Positions 45,640-55,343 of a stretch of DNA of 64,000 bases are shown here, one piece after another. Numbering within the stretch: position 1 is the stretch's first letter; every line of letters starts with the position of its first letter. Source of the stretch: Heligmosomoides polygyrus polygyrus (lineage: Eukaryota; Nematoda; Chromadorea; Rhabditida; Heligmosomidae); contig OX377202.1 of assembly GCA_947396885.1 (NCBI GenBank), positions 34,835,407 through 34,899,406 of the forward strand, read 5' to 3'. Under the pieces are notes generated by a model. It was given only the letters and a program-made list of their open reading frames with translations, had not been told where the DNA came from and ran no database searches. A program made the translations under genes and the position numbers.

Positions 45640-47680
45640 ATCTTAAGGACAAAAATGATATCTCTTCTGAGTTGGATCAATGTGGAGCGTCCTCGTAGGT
45701 CTTCGTGTTCGAGTCGATCGTCGTAGCTGCATGCCTTGTTGAACAGTTGGAACTCCTTCAGAAGTTTCAGCCGGCGGAGGGGAAGGTGCTTGGCTCTGGA
45801 GCTCAGGTCGCTCCAAGTCGAATGTTTCGAAAAGTGTGTCCATGTCTTCTTAGGCTTCGTTGTTGCTACCACTGTAGCGCCTTCGTAGTTGATTCGCATG
45901 TCGTATCCAAGTTTGTGTTCCACAGCGAACTTTATAGAGCACCTCTCCAATACGATTCAATATGGAACCGTTTGTCCACTTATGTTTTCCGTCTTTGTAG
46001 TCGCTCACGTAGACAGCGTCGCCTCGCTCGAAAATGTTAGGCTTAGCTCCATGCTTGGCGTTGAACTGACGTTCCATGACTTCATTTCGGCTCCCGCTGT
46101 GAGACTGGATGGGCTGAAGTAGAGACGAAGGAGTCCGAAGTTTCCTTCCAACAAGTAGTTCTGCTGGTGATTTGAGCTTTTCGAAGGCTGGATGTGGTGT
46201 TGAGCGGTAAGTAAGAAGGAAGGTTTGGAGAATTTGAGAGAGTGTTCCCTCTCCTTTCATTTTAAGCAAGCTCCTTTTGAAGGTATCTACGAACCTTTCT
46301 GCTTGACCGTTGGATTGTGGATGATATGGGGGAAAAAACAGGTGCTCGATTCCGTTCTCTTGGCAAAACTCTTTGAATTCTTCTGAGGTGAACTGAGTGC
46401 CATTATCTGACACGAGTATTTCGGGAGCTCCATTCCTGGCAAATGTCTGGCGCAGTAATGAGATGGTGGCGCCTGTTGTTGTGCGATCTGTATTGTATAT
46501 CTCAGGCCACTTGGAAAAAGCGTCCACGATTATGAGGTAATTGGTGCCTTCAAATGGACCAACGTAGTCCACATGTATTCGTTCCCATGGCTTACTTGGT
46601 GTTGGCCAAGATGCAAGTGTGGTTTTGGTAGGGAATTTGGCGACTGATGAACATCTTGTGCATCGTTGAACCATCCTTTCGATGTCTCTGTCGAGACCTG
46701 GCCAGTATACGTAACTACGAGCTAGCGCTTTCATGCGAACAATTCCGGGATGTCCGGAGTGAAGTTGTCGAAGTATACGTTGTTGAAGTGAAGTTGGTAT
46801 GACAACTCGTTCAGCGAACATCAGACATCCATTTAAAATTGAAAGGGAGTCATGTCTATTGTGGAAGCACTTAAGTGTGGGATCTTGGATTGACGGTGGC
46901 CAGCGTTCTCTGGTGTACTTCATAACAAGTTGAAGTAGCTCATCTTTTTGGGTCGTTTGTTTGATATCCTCTGCTGTGACTGGTAAGGCTCGTACCAGAT
47001 TTGCCAACACGTGTCTGATATCCGAGTCTACCGATATAGCTGCTATGACCTGATCCTCGTTCGCTGTTTTATGATTTGCGATGAGTCTTGATAGAGCGTC
47101 AGCTTGTCCCATATGTGTGGTGGAACGGTACTGGATAGTGAAGTCGTAAGCCAGCAGTGTTATTGCCCAACGTTGAAGTCGGCTAGCGGTATAGATAGGG
47201 ATTCCTTTCTTTGAGCCAAATATCGCCAGAAGGGGCTTGTGGTCAGTAAGAAGTATGAATTTGCGTCCGTGAAGCATCCTGTGGAACTTTTGGACGGCAA
47301 AAATGAGTGCTAGTCCTTCTTTCTCAATCTGGCTGTAGTTCTTTTCAGCTGGAAGTAAGGAGCGTGAAGCATGAGCAATGGCTTTCTCTGATCCATCTGC
47401 ATAACGATGGGAGATTACTGCTCCAATGCCATAGTTTGAGGCGTCTGCTGCAACTACGATTTCTTGGTTGGGGTCGTAGTGGGCTAAAAGCAGATCGGAG
47501 GAAAGAATTTCTTTGGCTCCTTTGAAGCTCTTATCGCATGCCTGTGTCCATTCAAATCGGGTATCCTTCTTGAGTAGGGCGTCAAGTGGAGCTCGGATAA
47601 TCCTCATTTCCTTAACAAAATTTCCGTAGTAACTGAGAAGTCCAAGAAAGGATCGGAGTTGTGAGAGGTCTTTAGGACCG
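45640..47680 (-). pseudogene. RNase H and integrase part of element C pol
   Basis: The frame runs from the RT tail (SQLRSFLGLLSYYGNF) through RNase H (VAADASNYGIGAV; IEKEGLALIFAVQKF; LTDHKPLLAI) to integrase. The zinc finger is HSGHPGIVRMK...CTRCSS. The DDE residues are in HVDYVGPF, VSDNGTQFTSEE and NGQAERFVDTF. The GPY/F-like end is WTNGSILNRIGEVLYKV...WIRHANQLRRR. TAA 45850-45852 precedes an in-frame tail of 66 codons ending near 45643, rich in Arg/Pro (RRSTRTRRPTRT). The frame differs from that of RT because one base appears to be missing at about 47675. The style matches the nematode K02A2.6-like gypsy group. Confidence 0.9.
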
Positions 47681-48731
47681 GCATCTTTTGTATGGCTTCG
47701 ATTTTACTGGGATCGGGGCGTCGACCATGCTTGTCGACAATGTAGCCGAAGTAGTCGATTCTGGTTTCAGCAAATTTACATTTGCTCAAGCGTACGTGTA
47801 GACCATTTTCAACAATACGTTGGAAGAAAGCGTGAAGGTTCTGTGAGTGCTCCTCTGCAGTGCGTCCAACGACGATTATGTCGTCGAGATATGCGACCAC
47901 TCCTTGAAGGCCGGCTAGGACAGTGTCCATTATTTGTTGGAATATAGCAGGTGCTGATTTGACTCCAAACGGCAATCGGTTATATTGGAAGAGACCACGG
48001 TGGGTGTTAATGGTCAACAGCTCCTTGGACTGTGGGTCAACTGGGATTTGGAGATATGCGTCGGCGAAGTCGATGTGGGAGAAGTAGCGGCCACCATTTA
48101 AGGTTCTGAATATATCTTCTGGAAGAGGAAGAGGGTACTGATGTAGGTCGAGGGCGTTGTTGAGGCCTGTGGAAAAATCGGCGCATACGCGAAGGGTGCC
48201 GTTGGATTTCTTGACAATTACAATAGGGGCTGCCCAGTTGGAATAGTTGACCTTTGAGATGACGCCAATTGATTGTAGTCGGTCGAGCTCCTTCTCCACC
48301 GCTTCTTGAGCTGTATAGGGTACTGGGCGTTTTGGGCGGAATACGGGTTTTGCTCCGGGTTTTAACTGCAGGGATGCTTCGGAATGTTTGTATAGGCCGA
48401 GATCAGAGCTAAATGCCTCTGGATATCGTCGCTGTAGTTTATCTGCTACGTCGCTGCTTGTCGCAACTGAAGACATGGTGATGGTGGGATCGGTTGGGCA
48501 TGGGTCTGAAGTGGGCAAGGCGTTCATGATTGAGTACAATCCCATTTTCGATATCCATTCCGCTCCTAGCAGGTTGTGATGCGTGTTGGCCACATAGAAC
48601 GTTCCTTCGGCTGAAACGTCCTTGAAACTGTATGTGCATTTGCGTTGGCCATGGAATCGGATTTGGTCTCCGGAAGCGCTTTGTGCGATGAGGGAGGGGG
48701 TCCGAGTTTCGGCTTGCCCATGAGATTCCAT
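47604..48731 (-). pseudogene. Reverse transcriptase of element C (frameshifted at both ends)
   Basis: The frame contains the C-terminal edge of protease (LLGAEWISKMGL), the polymerase blocks APIVIVKKSNGTLRVCADFS, HIDFADAYLQIPV, YNRLPFGVKSAPAIFQQIMD and the catalytic YLDD in VVAYLDDIIV, and then IDYFGYIVDKHG. At the N-terminal side the protease active site is in another frame, with the change in a C-rich run near 48690. At the C-terminal side the frame is lost near 47675. All catalytic blocks are conserved. Confidence 0.9.
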
Positions 48732-48900
48732 GTCACCTTGTTGATGACGGTGACGTCTGATGCAGTGTCAACTTGAAAGTTGATGGTGTGGGTGTCCACT
48801 TTGATTGTGGCGTAACGTCGATATCGATAGCAGTCGATATTCGAGATTTTGAAGATCGCATCTGCTCTTGTCTTCTGCCTTTGGGTAGGGGGTTGTGGCG
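48610..48900 (-). pseudogene. Protease active-site region of element C
   Basis: In a frame different from both Gag and RT, the sequence encodes INFQVDTASDVTVINK with active-site Asp-Thr-Ala-Ser-Asp (Asp codon 48767-48769). The shift from the Gag frame between the second zinc knuckle and here could be a programmed -1/+1 event or damage. The second shift near 48690 is probably damage or a sequencing error. Confidence 0.75.
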
Positions 48901-49878
48901 GGAAGGTCGTTTGGATATTAGGCGACGCTTGGCTGAGGAACAAAAGCCGTCTTTGTGTCCTGTAGTGTGGCATTGTGAGCACACGTGGTTCCGAAAGGTG
49001 CATTCTCTGACGAAGTGCATGTTACCGCAGTTCCAGCATGGTGAAGGGGGTGTCTTGTGAAGATTTTTGCGTTGAATAGGATGAGTTTGGTTGCGGCTGT
49101 TGTTATCGTTATGATAACGTGATCTGCGAACATCATCTCGAGGCTTCCTTCTTGGGCTTGGTGGTGCATCAATCGAATGAATTGTTGGCCTGCCTTCTTC
49201 AATCATTTTGGTGTCGTGACGAACATTTAGCAGTCGTTTGTATTCTTCGGTAAGTGTCTGAATGGTGCAGCTAGGTTCTGCTTCGATTTTGTCGAGCAGT
49301 TTCAGTCTGATAAAGGCATCCTCGGGGGCATGGAGTCCACAGACGAAGATTAAACACTTGAATTGGTTGTCGTCGCATTCCGCGAGCTTGAATTTGGCAC
49401 ACTCACGATTAACATTTCCGGCATATGTAGCAAAATCATCTTTTGGATTTTTGACCAGTTTCATGCAAGCGTATCGTGCGCTGAATAGTGATTGTTGCGG
49501 TCCGAACAAATCCTTGAGTGTCTTGACTGCTTGATCAAAGGATACTTCCTTTGGTGTTCGGGGAAGAATGTAGTTGGAAAATTTCTCGTAGGAGACAGCA
49601 TCTAACTTGTGCAGCAAAAGTCGAACTTTTGATGGCTCATCCAGACTGCTTGCGTCCACGGTGAAAATATCCTCATGCCGGCGGTACCAAGCTTCGAACG
49701 TAACGTCGGCCTCAGGATCGTATGAGAAGGGGGTTATCCGTCCGGCTAGAGTATCGAAGTGCTTGGTGGGGTTGGCAGCCGATGTCTCCGGGGGATGGGC
49801 GACGTTGGTGATTCCTTGGATTGCGGACGCAAGACTACTCAGTAGTTGCTGAAATTGCTGCTCCGAAAAAGTTGCCAT
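48733..49878 (-). CDS. Gag of element C, 381 codons
   Basis: The open frame starts MATFSEQQFQQLLSSL at 49878, just inside the 5' LTR. A retrotransposon Gag domain (FEAWYRRHEDIF; LLLHKLDAVSYEKF; DFATYAGNVNRECAKF) occupies roughly residues 60-220. Two zinc knuckles follow: CWNCGNMHFVREC (one residue short of the classic CCHC spacing) and CSQCHTTGHKDGFC (CX2CX4HX4C). Gag forms the particle shell and binds element RNA. The frame is undamaged. The last 60 codons, after the knuckles, probably represent readthrough beyond the natural switch to the protease frame. Confidence 0.9.
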   Translation of the reverse strand: MATFSEQQFQQLLSSLASAIQGITNVAHPPETSAANPTKHFDTLAGRITPFSYDPEADVTFEAWYRRHEDIFTVDASSLDEPSKVRLLLHKLDAVSYEKFSNYILPRTPKEVSFDQAVKTLKDLFGPQQSLFSARYACMKLVKNPKDDFATYAGNVNRECAKFKLAECDDNQFKCLIFVCGLHAPEDAFIRLKLLDKIEAEPSCTIQTLTEEYKRLLNVRHDTKMIEEGRPTIHSIDAPPSPRRKPRDDVRRSRYHNDNNSRNQTHPIQRKNLHKTPPSPCWNCGNMHFVRECTFRNHVCSQCHTTGHKDGFCSSAKRRLISKRPSRHNPLPKGRRQEQMRSSKSRISTAIDIDVTPQSKWTPTPSTFKLTLHQTSPSSTR

Positions 49879-49899
49879 CTTACCACCTGGTGGTTCTTG

Positions 49900-49913
49900 A
49901 TCCTGATCGCCAC
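49900..49913 (-). promoter_or_regulatory. Candidate tRNA primer-binding site of element C
   Basis: Next to the 5' LTR the minus strand reads TGGCGATCAGGATC after one spacer G. TGG start and position fit a primer-binding site. The matching tRNA was not determined. Confidence 0.5.
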
Positions 49914-50079
49914 TGTTGAGTACTTGGCCGCTGCGGTATAGACTTGATGGACGATATACGCTTTATTGGCGACGACCGATAAACTGCAAACCATACCAGA
50001 GTAGCCTTTATATAGTAGTCCTTTAATCACTGCATGATAATCATCATATCATGCGACTGGTATAGACTGATATGTAACA
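49914..50079 (-). repeat. 5' LTR of element C
   Basis: Identical to 45406-45571 except for G at 49969. The TATA-like TATATAAAGG lies at 50005-50014 on the minus strand, in the position of a U3 promoter. Confidence 0.95.
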
Positions 50080-50084
50080 TCTTC
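50080..50084. repeat. Target site duplication of gypsy element C, right
   Basis: TCTTC, matching 45401-45405. Confidence 0.8.
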
Positions 50085-50454
50085 CAAACTCTTTTGCGCT
50101 CAAGTGGCAGTCCCAGAAGCTTGGGGTGCTGTTTTCAGCGTAGAGAATGAAAGAATTCTGCGTTTCTGAGGATAGACAGTAAAACGTGATGCTTCAATGA
50201 AAAATGGCCACATCATCATATCTCTCCCATAAATGGCAGCTTCCTCGTTTTCCCTCCTTTTGCTTTTATTTCCTTTATACTGTATATATTCACGTCATGG
50301 TGAGCAATTTTGTACCAAACATTGAAGGAATAGCACATCTCGCCTCTCGCCACCCCTCTAATCGTCATTTAAAATTAACGGCCGTTAAGACCTACCAATA
50401 ATGCACAACCCTTACCGCTTATAATTTCAGATGTGTTGTTAGGTTGGTATCCAC
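50085..50454. other. No gene seen
   Basis: AT-rich flank of element C without recognised features. Confidence 0.3.
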
Positions 50455-50760
50455 ATACTGACAAGGGAACTGTCTCAACGGTACGCTGGAACGCAGGAGC
50501 GAGTACAATAGGGAGAATCTCCGTCCTCCAAATAGTAACAGAACCTGTTTGTTTTTGCCGAGTCCTTGAAGCAAACAAGTAGGAAGATGTAATGGTTAAG
50601 GGTCCGCAGAGCGAGCTTACCAAGGCATCGCAAAATGATGGACTGGGTGGCGCAGTGGTGGAGGGGCTGCCTCATGTTCGTGGGCTCGAAGGTTCCGTCG
50701 CCATGCTATGGCGCACTTTTGCACTTTTATCATAGTGTCGGATTTCCATAGGGATTTCCA
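50455..50760 (+). repeat. SINE-like repeat copy with tRNA-like block
   Basis: It begins ACAAGGGAACTGTCTCA, passes through GAGAATCTCCGTC, TTTTTGCCGAGTCCTTGA and TGTAATGGTTAAGGGTCCG, then GGGTGGCGCAGTGGTGG (box A-like) and GGCTCGAAGGTTCCG (box B-like), ending TAGTGTCGGATTTCC. The same order is found inverted at 51565-51950. Confidence 0.6.
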
Positions 50761-50878
50761 TATCAGAACTTTTTTTTGGCTTCACAGTTCCTGCCCAGTG
50801 GTACTCCGCTGCAGCCCAAGCCTGGAATCTCGATACAGTCCACTTCCCCAGTTCTCAAACTTGTATAGGATAACAATT

Positions 50879-51118
50879 CTAGTATAGCCAAACCTTTTCC
50901 TCCGAAACGATCTGTCCTCCCAAAAACGTGATAGTGCCTTCGCTGGTTAGTGGCGTCGTGACTTCGGCACAATCCTCTTCTGATTGAAACTCTTGGTCCT
51001 CTTCTTCCACTACCTCCAACTTCGGGACTTCCAGCTGTCGCAGTTCGAAATCCTGTAGGATACTTGCTATCCTTTCCGTCAGCTTCATCTCGTCTCTCGA
51101 AGGGACAGCATCCAGCAA
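50879..51118 (-). CDS. Unrecognised acidic open frame, 79 codons
   Basis: The minus-strand frame encodes a Glu-rich peptide (KLTERIASILQDFELRQLE; VVEEEDQEFQSEEDC) with no recognised domain. An antisense or exon role cannot be shown. It lies between two SINE-like repeats. Coding status is doubtful. Confidence 0.2.
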   Translation of the reverse strand: MLDAVPSRDEMKLTERIASILQDFELRQLEVPKLEVVEEEDQEFQSEEDCAEVTTPLTSEGTITFLGGQIVSEEKVWLY

Positions 51119-51129
51119 AGATCCGCACT

Positions 51130-51560
51130 TCGGTGTCAGTAGGTGACTACTGCTCGAAGGTCAGCAGACATTGTAGAGTCAATGTTGACGGCAGCAGCTT
51201 GTTTTGACCGCGCGACTTTGTAAGCATAACAGAGGCCACAATATTGATCGAGGTGGTAGGTCAAGTTGAAGATCACGTGGACGCTCCTACACTGTGAATA
51301 CACTGGTGGCACTCACCTCACCGACACTGATAAATTGTATCTGAAGCATTTTTCTAGCTTTCTGCTGCTATTTCATGTTGTTCTTGCTTCAAAACTTCTT
51401 AAATTCATTCGTCAAATTTCAATTTTGACATCGAGAACAATTTATTGGAATAAATGTTTTATATAAAATCGCATATGGCATGCTTCGGACATTGCTGGTG
51501 AATTACGAGATGTCGACAAATAATAAGTAGTAAAAACATCTTACCGTAACAAACTCCAAA
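51130..51560. other. No gene seen
   Basis: AT-rich, short frames only. Confidence 0.3.
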
Positions 51561-51564
51561 AACG

Positions 51565-51950
51565 ATCTCCGTGGAAATCCGATACTATAGTAAAAGTGCA
51601 AAAACGCGACGTATCATGGGAACCGAACCCTCGACCTCACGAAGAAAAATGCAAGCCTTCTGCCGCTGCGCCACCCAGTCCACGACACCGACATTTTGCC
51701 GTTGCCGTGGTAAACTCGCTCAACGGACCCTTAACCATTACACCCTCCTACTCGTTTGCCTCACGGATTCGGCAAAAACAAAACATGTTCTCAACATCGT
51801 CGTAACAGCTTACATCCTCGGTACCAGCCAATTGAGGCTTAAAAGAAACTGATTTGAAAACATGTTCTGTTACTAATTGGAAGACGGAGATTCTCCATAT
51901 AGTACTCGTTCTTGCCGTTCCGACGTACCGTTCAGACACTTCCCTTGTGA
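51565..51950 (-). repeat. SINE-like repeat copy, inverted partner of 50455-50760
   Basis: On the minus strand: ACAAGGGAAGTGTCTGAACG, GAGAATCTCCGTCTTCC, TTTTTGCCGAATCC, TGTAATGGTTAAGGGTCCG, GGGTGGCGCAGCGGCAGAAG and GAGGGTTCGGTTCCC. The last two have box A/box B spacing of a tRNA-derived promoter. Confidence 0.6.
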
Positions 51951-51954
51951 GTGA

Positions 51955-52424
51955 TGAAGGAAAACCACCCGCAGCTGCCGCCGATGTTGATAGCGTATCT
52001 GGGAATTGGAGGTGACGTCTCGCAGAATGAGTTCAGGAGATCCCTTCCACCCCTTCCTTGCATTTTCTTGAGAGTCCAGCGGCGGTTTCATAATGTGACG
52101 CATGTCTAATGTTTCGATAAACTTCAACGGTAGGAGGGAAGGGGAAGGTAAGCATGATGAAGAGGAGCAACAGAGTAGGTTCCCTCCAAATAGGACTGTA
52201 CCGCAAACTTTTTTACAAGAAGTATGACAAGGAACAATTATGAAAGGAGGATAAGCAAAGGTGCGTAGAGTTCACTCTGTTAGAAATGCTGTACTGTGCA
52301 TTGGGCAAGCGCGCTCCACCGCGAACACCTGACCGAATTCATTGAACGGGGAGGGGGTGTTTTTAAACGTGATCTTAATGTTGGCATTCGATCGATGCCT
52401 TGTACGCCCGTGATGGCACTGCCG
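51955..52424. other. No gene seen
   Basis: No coding homology or paired repeats recognised. Confidence 0.3.
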
Positions 52425-52720
52425 TCAAGCGGGTTGAGCGGCAGTGGAGAGGCGTTGCTTCATGCGAGAAAGGTCGGGGGTTCGGTTCTCCTGCGTTGCG
52501 GAATTTTTGCATTTCAACTGAGTGCTTGAGATTTGAGAGGTCTTTGACGTCTACATGATTCGCTGGCGTTTTCTGCGCATTTTCCGGCTGTATGCGCTCT
52601 TCGAGCGCAGAACCCAGCTGCAGGCTTCCCCTGACCGACGAAGGCAGTTTCCACACGAGCAGCTCGGATAGCACACATCCTGGAGTCCCTCTCCTAGCCT
52701 GGCGATGAGGGCGCACACTT
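52425..52720 (+). repeat. tRNA-like SINE-type repeat copy
   Basis: GGTTGAGCGGCAGTGGAGAG (box A-like region) and GGGGGTTCGGTTCTCC (box B-like) lead a block that matches 21525-21810 in inverse orientation, through to the CCTGGAGTCCCTC end. Confidence 0.55.
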
Positions 52721-52804
52721 TTCTGATTAGAGCGTAAATTATTTGCTCGTGGGATGCTTGAAGCAGGAAAGACGGGTTATTTTTTTGATGGATCGCATAC
52801 TTCG

Positions 52805-52945
52805 TAGCAATTGAACGTTCGAATGCGAATGTCTCGAGCATTCGAATTCGAATACATCCGAAAATCGCGTTTTTTCGAACGTTCGAATACGAATATTCGA
52901 ATTCGAATAGAATAATTCGAATTCGAATGCTCTAATATTCATTCG
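52805..52945. repeat. TTCGAA-type simple repeat tract
   Basis: Repeated variants of ATTCGAATTCGAAT and GAACGTTCGAATGCGAAT fill about 140 bp. The sequence is largely self-complementary. Confidence 0.75.
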
Positions 52946-52960
52946 GACACAACTATAATA

Positions 52961-53521
52961 CAGGAGCGAAAAGGACGGAAAAATTCATCTGCCAGCGCCT
53001 CAAGTACTCGCTTGCATTTCGTTCCATGCTTTGAACAGGGTAGCCTTTTGCGACTGGTCACTTCTGTTGAAACTAGCACAGACCTCATTCTTCAAAATCG
53101 CCTAAAAGAAGTAATCCAGCGGATTCACGTTTAAGCTGTGCTCGTCTGAGAAGCTGTTCACCTGCGCGCGTTATCACAGAGATTGATAATTTTGGATTTG
53201 AACGTTATCGTGCTTGGACCTCTTGTAATCATCATCTGTTATGACAGAGCCGTGGCTGACGTTTGGGTTGCTGATCTCTTTCCTCACCGACCGTTTCGAA
53301 CACCGCCTAATTCTCTTGTTAATGAAGTATTCATTTCCTTTGGTAACAGGCGGGAAGGGTCACCGTTACCACAACGGTACCATGTTTCTTCAGTTTTTAC
53401 AAGAATATTTTTTGAACACAATATAGACAACAAAAATAATACACAAAATCCTTGAAAAGTAGGGAGAGAAAGTTGGAGCTGAAGCAAAAAGTAGGTGCGT
53501 CAATACTTTTTACGCACCCTG
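52961..53521 (-). mobile_element. Mariner-like deletion derivative, TA-flanked
   Basis: TA at 52959-52960 and 53522-53523. Ends are CAGGAGCG.AAAAGGACGG (left) and, inverted, CAGGGTGCGTAAAAAGTATT (right). Minus-strand readings show an N-terminal helix-turn-helix piece (RIRRCSKRSVRKEISNPNVS, about 53330-53270) followed, without the catalytic centre, by the C-terminal piece (LNVNPLDYFF; FKAWNEMQAS, about 53130-52990). This is an internally deleted transposase gene. The right end matches the 43540 end of another element (CAGGGTGCGT.GAAAGTATTG). Confidence 0.6.
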
Positions 53522-53534
53522 TATATCAAGGGCA

Positions 53535-53605
53535 GAGGTCCTCGTGGTGGCATTCATTTTGACCATTCAGACATACGCCTGAGACAGTTCCCTGGCCAGT
53601 ATAAG
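53535..53605 (-). repeat. Partial SINE-like repeat copy
   Basis: Minus strand: CCAGGGAACTGTCTCAGGCG, matching the start of 42366-42490 and 50455-50600. Confidence 0.5.
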
Positions 53606-53609
53606 AACA

Positions 53610-55250
53610 GTTGCTAAGTTATCCAACAAACACCGCGTACTGAGCGAACTTGTGGCACAATCCTCTCGCATAACGCACAGAAAGATCACTTCTTTTCTGC
53701 ATTTTAAAATAATCTCAAAAAATTTTTATTGCAGGCGGATAGGACTGAAGTAGTACTCTTACATTTTTCCGGACTGTACGGTCAGGTTATGTTTTTAATA
53801 AATGGATGTATGCCGTGAAATATTTTTAAGTGATTTGGAAGGTGTTTAGTTTTGATGTGGTGGAGAACAGAGATGGAAAGTCTGCAGTTTGAAATGATAG
53901 AGGCTATTTAGTTCAAAAATGTCCATTTGAAACATATTAAGGGAATTGGTATACAAACGGTCAAAGGAAGGCAGTTAGGTATCTATTGCTTAATGAGAAG
54001 TTAACCAACAATAAATGCTACCCGTATTCAGAAATTCCGATTGTAGTAGACGTATTGTGAAGTGTGTTGACAATCCAACCGAAACGTCATCTGAGTCGAG
54101 TAGGTGTTCCAGACCTCGCTTTCAATCATGAATGCTATTCTTTCATGGTTCCGCCTCAATTCTGTTCGATTGGGTTTTATACCGCGACTATGCATGTCTG
54201 TGGGCCGAAATGGAACGATCTTATCTGACATTTGAACACGAGCTGCCTTGCCAGGAAAAAAGCAAGGAACACAATATCGTAAAGAGACGTTTATCTTTCA
54301 AGTATTTCTGGTCCTTGCTTCTCCTTAGACACAGGTCTGATGCCAAGCCTTGGCCTTTACAGTGTTAGAAAAATGGTTGACTAGAACTCGAGTTGTGCAG
54401 AAGATGGCGCCTTTTGCTTTCAATTCAGTATCAAAATAATTTAGAAAAATCAAACAGGAAATGATACTGCACTGTGAGGGAGACTCTAAAATGTAGCCCG
54501 TCGTTATACATCATCATCCGCCACATAATGTGGACTCCTACTGTGTGTGAACCAAAGATCACATTTACGAACATTTACGATTTGCGACCCAAAATGTCGT
54601 AAACCGTAAATCGTAATTACGCACACCCTGTTCAGCAATCACTTCAATTTGCGTCCCGATTTGTTGGGAGGAAAGCGTTCAAAGGACAATGTATTCTTTG
54701 CCGGTCCAAAGCAGGATTCGATTAATGGAAATAGGAGATTTCTTGAAAAGCTTTCCAGATTTTTATGAAAGCTGGCAGGCAGTACAGAGAGGGTCAGGGG
54801 TCTAATGGTAACTGGTGGTAAGCTTCGAACAACCACCGTCGCCATTCTACGTTCAACTGTCATGCTAGCCTAGCCACTTCTGCTTGAAGAAGTTCTCATC
54901 AAAGGAAAGCGTGCGCACACGTTCAGCTTATTAGCGAACTCTTCGTTTCAGTTTTCTCTGAGAGTGCGCATACTGCTCTACTTCGGCAACCCTGCGCGCG
55001 AAGAGTTGCCTTGACGAAATCCAGCTGTATCACATTCGCTAGCGTTGGCGTGCTATATGAATTCGCAGATCAGGAGCAATCGAACTTGTTTGACGTCGAA
55101 GACGATTTTGCCAGCCATATTCGACAACAGTACTCTCACGTCAAATTGGACACTTCTAAACAAGCATAACGCTTTTGAATTCAGACTGAACATCACTCGA
55201 TTCAAAACGAGCTCCTTCCACATTAAAGTCCACATTAAACTGTTCAACGT
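53610..55250. other. No gene seen
   Basis: Short frames without homology. CGTAAACCGTAAATCGTAA-type sequence near 54596-54620 also occurs near 41680-41700. Confidence 0.3.
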
Positions 55251-55255
55251 TCGAT

Positions 55256-55343
55256 CAAACTGCGCCGGTGGTGTAAAGGCGAAGAGCATTCTCGCCCGGT
55301 CAGGGGGAGGTGCTCTTCGCCTTTACACCACCGGCGCAGTTTG
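55256..55343. repeat. Perfect palindrome, 33-bp arms, 22-bp loop
   Basis: Bases 55256-55288 are the exact reverse complement of 55311-55343 (arms begin CAAACTGCGCCGGTGGTGTA). The loop 55289-55310 is GC-rich. No longer TIR or target duplication was detected. Confidence 0.95.

Larger units (their letters stand above)
45406..50079 (-). mobile_element. Complete Ty3/gypsy LTR retrotransposon (element C)
   Basis: The 4674-bp element has two 166-bp LTRs, a 5-bp target duplication, a polypurine tract and gag-pol on the minus strand in the order Gag, protease, RT, RNase H, integrase. No env-like frame is present, unlike elements A and B. The LTRs differ at one base (45461 C versus 49969 G), which indicates recent insertion. 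Despite that, pol has at least two frame changes and a stop. Confidence 0.95.
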
